Assembly: GCA_026770585.1 (NCBI GenBank)
Contig: MU647475.1
Location: 34,809-46,582 of the forward strand
Reading direction: 5' to 3'
Source: Baffinella frigidus
Lineage: Eukaryota; Cryptophyceae; Cryptomonadales; Baffinellaceae
DNA length: 11,774 bases
Part shown: piece by piece, positions 1-6,086 of the stretch
Layout of the letters: each line of letters begins with the position of its first letter
How positions within the stretch are numbered: the stretch's first letter is position 1
Notes under the pieces: generated by a model
What the model was told of the DNA's origin: nothing
What the model saw: only the letters and a program-made list of their open reading frames with translations
The model's database searches: none
Program-made: the position numbers and the translations under genes

Positions 1-108
1 CACCCTACACCCCACACCCTACACCCTACACCCTACACCCTACACCCTACACTCTACACCCTACACCCTACACCCTACACCCTACACCCCACACTCCACA
101 CTCCCTAA
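1..108. repeat. Degenerate telomere-like CCCTACA array
   Basis: About fifteen head-to-tail copies of the heptamer CCCTACA, with a few CCCCACA and CTCTACA variants. This is one base from CCCTAAA, the C-strand of plant/algal-type telomeres. The C-rich strand reads 5'->3' at the left edge, the orientation expected if a chromosome end lies to the left. That is an inference: the copies are variants, so this is more likely subtelomeric or interstitial repeat than an active telomere. Confidence 0.8.
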
Positions 109-159
109 CAGTCGTCAGAGAGGCGCGAGAGAATGTTGTAGACGCGGCGGTTCAAGGCA

Positions 160-228
160 GCACCCCACACCCCACACCTCAAACCCTGAACCCTGAACCC
201 TGAACCCTGAACCATAAACCCCAACCCC
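160..228. repeat. CCCTGAA telomere-variant tract
   Basis: Several tandem CCCTGAA heptamers between two copies of the RLSDD-coding sequence, degenerating into CCATAAACCCCAACCCC. The same variant recurs inside the large block at 4514-4862, so the two tracts are probably related by duplication or by the same variant-generating process. Confidence 0.65.
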
Positions 229-266
229 CTCACCGTCGTCAGAGAGGCGCGGGAGAGTGCGGGTCT

Positions 267-269
<3 letters not shown>

Positions 270-324
<55 letters not shown>
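270..324. repeat. (CT)n microsatellite
   Basis: About 27 CT dinucleotides with one extra C near 300, between two copies of the RLSDD-coding sequence. It matches in type the AG tracts at 637-662, 4995-5033 and 5450-5516. Confidence 0.95.
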
Positions 325-636
325 AACCCCGACACCGTCGTCAGAGAGGCGCGGGAGAGTGGTGTAGACGCGGCGGTTGAACGCCGATCCGCGCTGCACA
401 ATCGCGTCATGCTCCACGAGCGGCGTCGGCGTGTCCAGGTCCATCGCGACCTGTGTCCTCGTGGGGGAAGGACCTTTCAGGACCTGGAAGATTTATTTTA
501 GGAAATTAAGGATTGATTCGATCCCGCCATAGCCGATTGTCCACCAGCTGGGAGGGTTCGGTGGGAACTGTCTAGGGGGTGATCGGCTGCCCGCCGCTGC
601 ACAATCGCGTCGTGCTCCGCGGGCGGCGTCGGTGTT

Positions 637-662
637 AGAGAGAGAGAGAGAGAGAGAGAGAG
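637..662. repeat. (AG)n microsatellite
   Basis: Thirteen AG dinucleotides inserted into the second copy of the 200-bp unit, followed by a TTTAGGGGTCAGGGG tract that resembles degenerate telomere G-strand sequence. Confidence 0.95.
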
Positions 663-737
663 TTTAGGGGTCAGGGGTTGGGGTATGGGTTTTGGGGCTT
701 AGGTGTTCAGGTCCATCGCGACCTGCAGGAGGTGGAG

Positions 738-881
738 TTAGAATCCATCCGGAAAATGCTCGTATGAGCGGCCGACACGGGGTGCAGTAAGTGGCACGAT
801 GCGTAGCATGCGCAGTTGTTTGGCGATAAGCTGCACAATCGCGTCGTACTCCACAGGCGCCGTCGGTGTGTCCAGGTCCAT
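738..881 (-). other. Possible 47-residue ORF, MDLDTPT family
   Basis: An ATG-initiated 47-codon frame ending in TAA. It begins MDLDTPTAPVEYDAIVQ and ends in RIVPLTAPRVGRSYEHFP plus four residues. Its first part is related to the ORF at 115-444. Its last part is repeated, inverted, at the right edge of the window, where the frame reads RIVPLTVPRVGRSYEHFP with one silent and one missense difference over that stretch. Recurrence in two contexts is the only argument for coding; the peptide is short and unrecognised. It could equally be part of a repeat with an incidental open frame. Confidence 0.25.
748..840 (+). repeat. Left arm of window-scale inverted repeat
   Basis: Starting at TCCGGAAAATGCTCGTATGA, this stretch matches the reverse complement of 11674-11774. 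The first ~60 bases differ at about two positions; there is then an insertion/deletion of roughly ten bases, and a looser match through TTGTTTGGC(G/A)ATAA. The right arm runs to the window edge, so its full length is unknown. Confidence 0.85.
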
Positions 882-1190
882 CGCGGCCTGTGTCCTCGTG
901 GGGAAGGACCTTTCAGGACATTACTTGTTGATTCGATCCCGCCATAGCCGCCACCAGCCCCCTTCGGTGGGAGGGTTCGGTCGAAACGGACCAGGGGTGA
1001 TCGGCGTGATATTTTTGGTTTGTTGAGCGAGCATAAAGCACAGGCGGCGTTGGCGTGTCCAAGTCCCTCGCGACCTGGAAGGCTTGTTAGAGGGAGCGGT
1101 CCTTACCCTGGCCATGATCCTTCACCCTGGCCATGATTGATTCGATCCCGCCATAGCCGTTGGTGCGTTGGTGGGGGGTTCAGCGCGAGA

Positions 1191-1586
1191 TGAAGCGAAA
1201 CGCCCGCTACCAAACGAAAATCCCTGTAGCGGTCTGCGCCCCGTGCAATGGGCTGTGCTCTGTGCTGGCCATTTTGCCAGAGGTGGGTCCGCACCGTGTC
1301 AGGAGCCTCCGCGTCAGCGGACCCCGCACGCTCGGGGGCGCTCCTGTCCATGCCGATACGGCGCTTTGCTCGTTGCACCGAAGCTGCGGATCTGTTCGTT
1401 GACCCCTCCCGATGTTGCAGAAGGAGCCGCCTGATGCCAGTTGAGAACCTGCAGCCGGGGGGAGATCAACAGCCTGCCATCAACGCGAGACAGGACGCGG
1501 CGGGGTGCTGGCCGGGCACCCGAGAGCTGTCAGTAGAGGGCAGGACGGGATGACACGCCCCCCAGCCCTACATGCAAGATCGCGGG
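1191..1586. other. No supported gene
   Basis: Moderately GC-rich sequence with several short overlapping open frames on both strands (up to about 100 codons). None shows a recognisable domain, a paralogue in the window, or splice sites that would join it to another frame. Left unannotated. Confidence 0.5.
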
Positions 1587-1611
1587 ACCCTAAACCCTAA
1601 ACCCTAAAACC
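1587..1611. repeat. Short interstitial CCCTAAA tract
   Basis: Three exact CCCTAAA heptamers followed by a degenerate one, in the same orientation as the other telomere-like tracts. Confidence 0.85.
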
Positions 1612-2017
1612 CAAGGCGCCTTGCGTCCCCACCCTCAGCCTGCTCTGCCTTTCGGCTCTTGGCATCGTCTCTATCGGCAGGGGGGCAGGAGAGGGGGAGG
1701 ATGCCAGGCCCCGGGGCACTGAGCGGTCCGCGGTTTGATGTCTTACCTAGAGTCCTCGCCGTCCCTCGGACTCCGCACCGGATCTTGCGACTGCCTACGT
1801 CCTATCCAAAAAATCCTTTTTTTTTACGATGGGTTGTAAAAACCTCCCTTATCCAACGGTCAGCAGGTGCTAATAAGCCAGACAGGTACCTTATCTAGGG
1901 ACTCGTGACCTAACCGCGCACCAGGGCTGGGAACTCATTAAAACCGGTTTCGTGAGGGAGCCCAAACCCTTTGAGCCATTCCTATAGGAATGTGAAAATC
2001 CCAAAAACATGTGTTCT
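1612..2017. other. No gene seen; one short palindrome
   Basis: No convincing coding region. The only structure noted is a perfect 14-bp palindrome ATTCCTATAGGAAT at 1978-1991 and a T-run near 1818-1826. Base composition becomes more AT-rich here and stays so to about 4500, unlike the GC-rich gene region on the right. Confidence 0.5.
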
Positions 2018-2290
2018 CTAACTTCTGATCCCCTCTGCCGATTTCATTTTTCTCGACGGTTCTGAATTTCTCATCACGCCCTCTCCAAACCCACTCGTTG
2101 AAGTATCTCCAGCGGAGCACATGAAGATGCCAAAAACTCGCTTTGTTCGTGGAAAGTTGACTAAAACGGTGGACCTGTTTCTGGGCCTCTGGCGCCATAC
2201 ATTCCATCTAGTGATTGAAAGAAGGCGTCCTCATGATTCCAGAACCGTCGAGAAAAGTAAAATCGGCCCACGGGGTCAAAAGTTAAAGCC
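2018..2290. repeat. Foldback element, ~60-bp imperfect arms
   Basis: The stretch 2018-2081 pairs with 2225-2290. The best-conserved part is TTCTCGACGGTTCTG (about 2050-2064) against CAGAACCGTCGAGAA (about 2241-2255), extended on both sides through CCGATTT/AAATCGG and TCACGCC/GGCGTCC. The spacer is about 143 bp and shows no pairing of its own that I can see. This could be a small foldback mobile element or part of one. Confidence 0.6.
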
Positions 2291-2365
2291 CCGAACGTCC
2301 CCACAGAGGTCCGGACGGGCCCGCCTCGGGGTCTCGGCACTTCCCGATCGCCTGTAGCTCGTTCC

Positions 2366-2460
2366 CTGCAATGTGGCACCCAAGGGTTCCAATAGCGAAG
2401 TTTCTTAGAATTTCAAGGGCTACAACTTTGCAATAGGAACCCTTGGGTGCCACATTGCAG
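2366..2460. repeat. 95-nt hairpin with perfect 25-bp stem
   Basis: Bases 2366-2390 are the exact reverse complement of 2436-2460; the arm begins CTGCAATGTGGCACC. Inside it, AATAGCGAAGTT pairs with AACTTTGCAATA apart from about four mismatches, leaving a loop of roughly 20 nt. The size and near-perfect stem resemble a small-RNA precursor, but also the ends of a short foldback repeat. No coding frame explains the symmetry. Confidence 0.75.
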
Positions 2461-2891
2461 GTAAACATGTTCCTGTGCAAAACGGTCGATTGGCCCCCCT
2501 CGGTTTCGTTTGAAAATCGATTATTCGGTGGCTGTGTCACCTAATTAATTCGGGGTAATAATTAGCGTTTTCTTCGGCGCGATACTTAATCGGATGAAGT
2601 TGAGCGGAGAATGGTTCTGATCTACACATCATGGTCCAACTTTTCGCGGCGCGTCTTTTGGTCCAACATATTCCTGTTCGATTCTCACTGCATCGTACGG
2701 TACCAGAAGGTCCCAGTTCTGGGCCCCTTTCTTTCGCTGCACTAAGGCCACTTGTTATGGTCGGAAAAATATTTCCTGAGAATTTCGAGTTAAAAGGATT
2801 GTAGCCCTACAATTGCACTTCTAGCAAAACAAGTATTGTATTTGAGAGCTCTTAAAACAAGAAATTCGTACCAGGAATCTGTTTTAAATGG

Positions 2892-2943
2892 ATTTCGATT
2901 TCGATTTGAAACACGATTTCCTGTTTCAAATCGAAATCGAAAT
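2892..2943. repeat. Perfect 22-bp hairpin with 8-nt loop
   Basis: Bases 2892-2913 (ATTTCGATTTCGATTTGAAA and two more) pair perfectly with 2922-2943, leaving the loop CGATTTCC. The arm itself contains a repeated ATTTCG/GATTTCGATT motif. It lies near the middle of the segment bounded by the 21-bp inverted repeats and could be an internal structural part of that element. Confidence 0.8.
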
Positions 2944-3276
2944 GCAAGACCGTGACTCTTTCAGAAGTCCATCTATTCAACCTCTTCTTGATTTTCAAAG
3001 CAAGCATCCCCTCATGGGCTCCGCGGGTCTCATGGGACCCACGGGCGCCCGAAGGGGGCCCCGTGAAAGTTAGACACGGCATCACACGCGCCGCGCCGCG
3101 GGCGTTCCTCTCAGCTATTCAGATCGACGGTGCGAGTAAAACTTCCCCCTGAGACCCCAGGAGAGGACCCATGGCCCCTACCCGCGCCACTTGCATCCGA
3201 CTGAGAAACCCCACGTGACATGTGTGTCCAACACTCCTTTGTCGGTTTGTCAGCATACGATTTTCTCATGAAATTA

Positions 3277-3501
3277 TCACCAGGTGACTGCTTCATGGAG
3301 AATTTGGCCCATATTATCAGTTTGCCGATCGGCAACTGAAAATCCGGACGAATTACCCGGTTTCGGATCGCTAGAACAGTCAAAGAACGTGTCGGACACA
3401 TTTGTGATTTGTACGAGGATATTTCGATTTTGGTGACCGAGTAGCCGGAAACAAGCGTGACCTGTAGTAAAAACAGATAGAATCAAATTTTCATCGACCA
3501 T
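3277..3501 (-). other. Unrecognised 74-codon ORF inside the TIR-bounded segment
   Basis: An ATG-started frame beginning MVDENLILSVFTTGHACFRL, opening about 22 bp inside the right inverted repeat. The composition is protein-like and not repetitive. A second minus-strand frame (3111-3401, 96 codons, ending GGSFTRTVDLNS) overlaps it out of phase, and a single frame change near 3280-3300 would join them. That could mean a broken element protein, or coincidence. No family recognised. Confidence 0.25.
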
Positions 3502-3543
3502 AATTCGACCATTGTTATGGTCGACCCCGAATTAATTAGGTGA

Positions 3544-3580
3544 CTCTCTCCAGTCCAGTGGCCTAAAGGACTGGAGAGAG
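3544..3580. repeat. 13-bp perfect hairpin
   Basis: CTCTCTCCAGTCC at 3544-3556 pairs exactly with GGACTGGAGAGAG at 3568-3580 across an 11-nt loop. It directly adjoins the right 21-bp inverted repeat. It could be a terminator-like or insertion-scar structure. Confidence 0.75.
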
Positions 3581-3642
3581 CTCAACCAGCGCCTTCCCCG
3601 CTCTCGCGCGCCATCTTCGCGCGCGGCACCGTACCGAAAGGA

Positions 3643-3790
3643 TGGCTCATTAAGCTCATTAATTCTTGTGAGTTGAGCCAATGAGCCGGCTCAACTCATT
3701 AAGGAATCCTCAGCTCAACTCAACTCATTGAGGCTCAACTCATTAAGGATGAGCTGAGTCGATGAGCCTTAATGAGCCTTAATGAGCCAT
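3643..3790. repeat. Cluster of CTCATTAAGG / CCTTAATGAG motifs
   Basis: About ten copies of a short motif in both orientations: (GGCTCAA)CTCATTAAGG on one strand and its complement CCTTAATGAGCC near the end. The mix of direct and inverted copies allows several alternative stems, for example about 3730-3749 with 3762-3788. A related cluster lies at 4434-4510, so the two bracket roughly 640 bp. Confidence 0.75.
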
Positions 3791-3892
3791 TGCCAAAATT
3801 GGCGTTGTCGTGTCCAAGTTGTACGGTATTTCTGAAATTTTCGGCCAACCAAAAACGAGTTGATTGAAAATCCTGGAACAAATTTTTTTCAG

Positions 3893-3945
3893 GGGAGTCG
3901 GTGCAGAAGGTGCCGGAGTACAAGGAGGACGTGCGAATTGTATGA
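3893..3945 (+). pseudogene. Possible stray terminal exon after a TTTTTTTCAG acceptor
   Basis: After a strong splice-acceptor-like tract (TTTTTTTCAG ending 3892), the frame starting GAG at 3895 reads ESVQKVPEYKEDVRIV and stops at 3943-3945. Most of its codons end in G or C, unlike the AT-rich surroundings. No matching upstream exon was found in the window, so this may be a captured or fossil last exon. Peptide not recognised. Confidence 0.25.
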
Positions 3946-4116
3946 CCTACGGGTCGCCCTACGGTAGGAGGTGGCTAGCAAATTCTTGTGGGTGTGGCCT
4001 ATGTATGATAGATGTGCTCGAGGACGATTTCGAGGACTACTGCAATGTTCATTCATAAATCTCTCGACTGTCTCCCGCTCTTGCTCTCTCTTGTATGCCC
4101 CCACTAGGATCCTAAG

Positions 4117-4169
4117 AGGTGCAGTACAGGGGTACCTCGCTGATAGGTGCAGTACAGGGGTACCTCGCT
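4117..4169. repeat. 28-bp tandem duplication of element start
   Basis: The sequence AGGTGCAGTACAGGGGTACC followed by TCGCT occurs twice in tandem at a 28-bp period, so the left end of the short inverted-repeat element is present twice before the complete copy at 4153-4268. Confidence 0.85.
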
Positions 4170-4268
4170 CAAAGTCCCCCTAGGACCCTACATGTACAGT
4201 AGGCCTGTGCCTGGGACTTACAGTGGTCCTAAGAGGGGTATCTTTCTTATGAGCGAGGTACCCCTGTA
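4153..4268. mobile_element. MITE-like element copy 1 (116 bp), intact
   Basis: The left end TACAGGGGTACCTCGCTCA has an exact 19-bp inverted match at the right end (TGAGCGAGGTACCCCTGTA). The interior (CTAGGACCCTACATG..CAGTAGGCCTGTGCC..GGTCCTAAG) can also pair, so the whole copy folds as an imperfect hairpin. It is flanked by GCAG on both sides (4149-4152 and 4269-4272), a possible 4-bp target-site duplication. No coding capacity. The family is not one I can name. Confidence 0.75.
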
Positions 4269-4433
4269 GCAGCTGCTTGGTGGTGTTTCGATATTTGTAT
4301 TACACACAACGCTCCTGGCCCGCTGCCTGAGTTCTCGCCACGAACCACGGTGGATCTGTTGAAAACAGGGCTGTACATGCACTGAAATTCCCACTTGACG
4401 GTGCCGACTTTTGGCACCGAATCCTTGATAAAC

Positions 4434-4510
4434 CTAATGAGCCTTAATGAGCCGACGGCTCAACTCAACTTATTAAGGATTCTCAAAACCATTATATTGG
4501 ATCATTAAGG
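4434..4510. repeat. Second CCTTAATGAG / CTCATTAAGG cluster
   Basis: Contains AATGAGCCTTAATGAGCC, as at about 3763-3786, then GGCTCAACTCAACTTATTAAGG and ATCATTAAGGCTCAA. The last motif runs directly into the telomere-repeat block at 4514. A 7-bp stem (CGGTGCC/GGCACCG) lies just upstream near 4399-4419. Confidence 0.7.
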
Positions 4511-4513
4511 CTC

Positions 4514-4862
4514 AACCCTAAACCCTAAACCCTAAACCCTGAACCCTGAACCCTAAACCCTAAACCCTGAACCCCAAACCCTACACCCTAAACAATACAC
4601 TCTAAAAAGTAAGCCCTGAACCCCAAACTCGAAACCCTAAACCCTAAACCCTAAACCCTGAACCCTAAACCCTAAACCCTAAACCCTAAACCCTAAACCC
4701 TAAATCCCCAACCCTCAACCCTCAACCCTAAATCCAAAACCCTGAACCCTGAACCCTGAACCCTGAACCCTGAACCCTCAACCCTAAACCCTAAACCCTA
4801 AACCCTAAACCCTGAACCATGAACCCTACACCCTAAACCAAAACCCTAAACCCAAAACCCAA
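4514..4862. repeat. Large interstitial telomere-repeat block (CCCTAAA/CCCTGAA)
   Basis: About 349 bp of head-to-tail CCCTAAA with patches of CCCTGAA, CCCTCAA and CCCCAAA, C-rich strand on plus. It begins in the CTCATTAAGG cluster and ends where a half copy of the MITE-like element begins. Intact heptamer runs sit beside decayed ones, suggesting several additions or internal expansion. Such blocks arise when breaks are healed with telomere sequence or by end-to-end joining. Confidence 0.93.
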
Positions 4863-4889
4863 ATCTATGCCTGGAAGACCCATGCATGG

Positions 4890-4963
4890 AGGACCCCACA
4901 GGCCTAGCCCTGCGGTGGTCCTGGAGGGGGGGGGCAGTTTCTTTTGAGTGAGGTACCCCTGTA
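4890..4963. mobile_element. MITE-like element copy 2, left end missing
   Basis: Retains the right half only: CCACAGGCCTAGCCCTG.GGTGGTCCT, a G-run, and the right end TTTGAGTGAGGTACCCCTGTA-type sequence ending at 4963. Where the left half should be, the telomere-repeat block begins, so the breakpoint of the block falls inside or beside this element. Confidence 0.65.
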
Positions 4964-4994
4964 TGTCTCGGGGACGTGCGACGCGGGGGGGGGC

Positions 4995-5033
4995 GAGAGA
5001 GAGAGAAAGAGAGCGAGGGAGAGAGAGAGAGAG
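4995..5033. repeat. (GA)n microsatellite, first copy of duplicated module
   Basis: An imperfect GA tract lying between the right end of one MITE-like copy and the left end of the next. The flanks (TCGGGGACG..GCG on the left, GCAGCGCCA on the right) recur around the GA tract at 5450-5516. Confidence 0.9.
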
Positions 5034-5052
5034 CAGCGCCACGGCCACCATG

Positions 5053-5178
5053 TACAGGGGTTGCTCGCGAATAAGGACGAATAAGGCAATGTCAGTAGGG
5101 TGGTCCCGTGCCCCTAGGACTAGCCCTACCGTAGGACCCTAGGAAGGTGCGTGTCCTTATTCACGACTAACCCATGTA
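5053..5178. mobile_element. MITE-like element copy 3, diverged ends
   Basis: The ends read TACAGGGGTTGCTCGCGAAT and, inverted, TACATGGGTTAGTCGTGAAT, each continuing AAGGAC: a ~26-bp terminal inverted repeat with four mismatches. The interior has CCCCTAGGACTAGCCCTACCG and TAGGACCCTAGG. The end sequence differs from copy 1 in parallel on both arms, suggesting a subfamily instead of random decay. Confidence 0.6.
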
Positions 5179-5284
5179 CCCCTTCCCTCTGAGGCTAGGT
5201 GCCAGCAGGCTTAATGCCACCAACATGGCCACCATGCACCTCCAACACTGGACCCTACAGGGTCCCACACTGGACCCCACGGCC

Positions 5285-5406
5285 TACAGGGGTACCTCAC
5301 TCATGAGAAACCGCGCCCCCCCAGGACCCTACAGTAGGCCTGTGCCTAGGGCTCTGTGGTGGTCCTATGGGGGGGGGCAGTTTCTTATGAGCGAGGTACC
5401 CCTCTA
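5285..5406. mobile_element. MITE-like element copy 4
   Basis: Left end TACAGGGGTACCTCACTCAT and right end TTATGAGCGAGGTACCCCTC with TA. The interior carries CCAGGACCCTACAGTAGGCC, GTGGTCCTA and a run of nine G. 122 bp long with no coding capacity. Confidence 0.7.
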
Positions 5407-5449
5407 TGTTTCGGGGACGCGAGCCGCGGGGAGGAGCAAAAGTGTGTGT

Positions 5450-5462
5450 GAGAGAGAGAGCG

Positions 5463-5516
<54 letters not shown>
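5450..5516. repeat. (GA)n microsatellite, second copy of duplicated module
   Basis: About 33 GA dinucleotides with the same flanks as the tract at 4995-5033, but longer and preceded by a short GT run. The module [element right end / GC-rich spacer / GA tract / GCAGCGCCA spacer / element left end] thus occurs twice. Confidence 0.95.
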
Positions 5517-5517
<1 letters not shown>

Positions 5518-5535
5518 AGCGCCATGACCGCCACA

Positions 5536-5558
5536 TACAGGGGTTAGGTACCCCTGTA
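5536..5558. mobile_element. MITE-like remnant: the two ends fused
   Basis: TACAGGGGTTA followed by GGTACCCCTGTA: left and right ends of the family joined with the interior missing, giving a 23-bp near-palindrome. It could be an internal deletion product or an excision intermediate. Confidence 0.6.
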
Positions 5559-5621
5559 GCGCTAGTGACCTACGTGTAAGGTGTCCTAGGTTGATGAGGT
5601 GCATGGTGGACCGTGAAGGGG

Positions 5622-5671
5622 AACAGGAGTACCTCCCTCTTCAGAAACCGCCCCACCCCCTAGGACCACCA
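5622..5671. mobile_element. MITE-like left-half fragment
   Basis: A left half (ACAGGAGTACCTCCCTCTTC..CCCCTAGGACCACCA) cut off by the start of the next element at 5672. It shares the CCCTCTTCAGAAACCGCCCC variant with the copy at 5778-5899, so these two are closer to each other than to copies 1 and 4. Confidence 0.55.
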
Positions 5672-5780
5672 TACAGGGGTACCCCCCTCGAAGAGACCGC
5701 AACCCCACCAGGACCACCAAACCACGTTTTTCGTTTCAGGAAGTCGTGGGGGGGGGCGTGGCTCCTTATTCGCGAGGTAC
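5672..5780. mobile_element. MITE-like element copy 5, possibly nested
   Basis: The left end TACAGGGGTACCCCCCTCGA begins inside another copy; the right end is CTCCTTATTCGCGAGGTAC. The interior is largely different (AAACCACGTTTTTCGTTTCAGG) with a G-run before the right end. It sits between 5622-5671 and 5778-5899. Confidence 0.5.
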
Positions 5781-5899
5781 AGGGGTACCTCCCTCTTCAG
5801 AAACCGCCCCACCGCCTAAGACCACCATAGGGCCCTAGGCATGGCCCTACTGTAGGGTCCTAGGCGGAGGCGCTTTTTTATGAAGGAGGTACCTCTGCA
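5778..5899. mobile_element. MITE-like element copy 6
   Basis: Left end TACAGGGGTACCTCCCTCTT and right end TATGAAGGAGGTACCTCTGC, overlapping copy 5 by three bases. The centre is self-complementary around AGGGCCCTAGGC..GGCCCTACTGTAGGGTCC. 122 bp, no coding capacity. Confidence 0.6.
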
Positions 5900-5936
5900 A
5901 GCAGCCTACATGTATCCATGCCGTTACATATGGATG

Positions 5937-6030
5937 GACTGTATTCGGGGTGATGTAGGGTCCAAGGAGGAGGCACGTTCGTACGAACGAGGTACCCCTG
6001 AAGAGGACGGTGGTCGCCCCGAATACAGTC
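5937..6030. repeat. 14-bp inverted repeat enclosing a MITE right half
   Basis: GACTGTATTCGGGG at 5937-5950 is exactly inverted at 6017-6030. Between them lie GATGTAGGGTCCAAGGAGG and a right-end fragment of the MITE-like family (GAACGAGGTACCCCTG, about 5984-5999). It could be a small separate foldback that picked up a family fragment. Confidence 0.6.
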
Positions 6031-6086
6031 GAACTAACGGCCCGCTGAGGCAGTTTATTTGAGCACAGTCCTTTAGGTTCTTCGAG

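Larger units (their letters stand above)
115..444 (-). other. Short minus-strand ORF with RLSDD repeats, possible gene-family remnant
   Basis: A 109-codon reading frame starting MDLDTPTPLVEHDAIVQ. It continues through NRRVYTTLPRLSDD, runs through the CT microsatellite as Arg-Glu repeats, and meets RTLPRLSDD again. The sequence coding for RLSDD occurs three times on this strand (near 113, 235 and 337), each time after a similar RTLP/ILSR lead-in. The start MDLDTPT is shared with the ORF at 738-881, and their similar upstream DNA is out of frame with the ATG, which fits a real start codon. The Arg-Glu stretch and telomere-derived tail look non-functional. In one copy RLSDD is followed by GGTGAGG, which could be a splice donor. 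No family recognised; coding status unproven. Confidence 0.25.
393..1190. repeat. Four imperfect copies of a ~200-bp unit
   Basis: Copies begin near 393, 595, 830 and 1032. The first three share CTGCACAATCGCGTC; all four share a GGCG(C/T)CG(T/C)-rich segment and a TCCA(G/A)GTCC segment. Copies one and three also share TGTCCTCGTGGG and GAAGGACCTTTCAGGAC. Copies one, three and four share TTGATTCGATCCCGCCATAG. Copy two is interrupted by the AG microsatellite. Read on the minus strand, the MDLDTPT-type start lies in copies one and three; copy two has a broken version (MDLNT then stop). Confidence 0.7.
2536..3544. mobile_element. ~1-kb segment bounded by 21-bp inverted repeats
   Basis: The 21 bases starting GTCACCTAATTAATTCGGGG at 2536 recur exactly inverted at 3524-3544. 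They enclose 967 bp of AT-rich sequence with two small overlapping minus-strand ORFs and a perfect 52-nt hairpin. I see no transposase motif and no clear target-site duplication. The simplest reading is a non-autonomous or decayed terminal-inverted-repeat element. The left repeat is preceded by TGT and the right one followed by TCT. Confidence 0.45.

Noticed and set aside
510-540. TTGATTCGATCCCGCC as a possible tRNA T-arm (also near 930 and 1140)
   Set aside because: The bases flanking TTCGATC do not form the required 5-bp stem, and no acceptor or anticodon arm can be built upstream.
2852-3085. Minus-strand ORF containing HFDFDLKQEIVFQIEIEIHL
   Set aside because: That part is the perfect hairpin translated through both arms; the rest has no support.
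3700-4510. Possible CRISPR array from the short repeated motif
   Set aside because: The motifs are 10-18 bp, in both orientations and unevenly spaced, with no uniform spacers; the genome is eukaryotic.
4833-5604. Minus-strand frames with long Ser-Leu or Arg-Glu repeats
   Set aside because: They are translations of GA/CT microsatellites and element ends; the repeats read open in two frames by nature.
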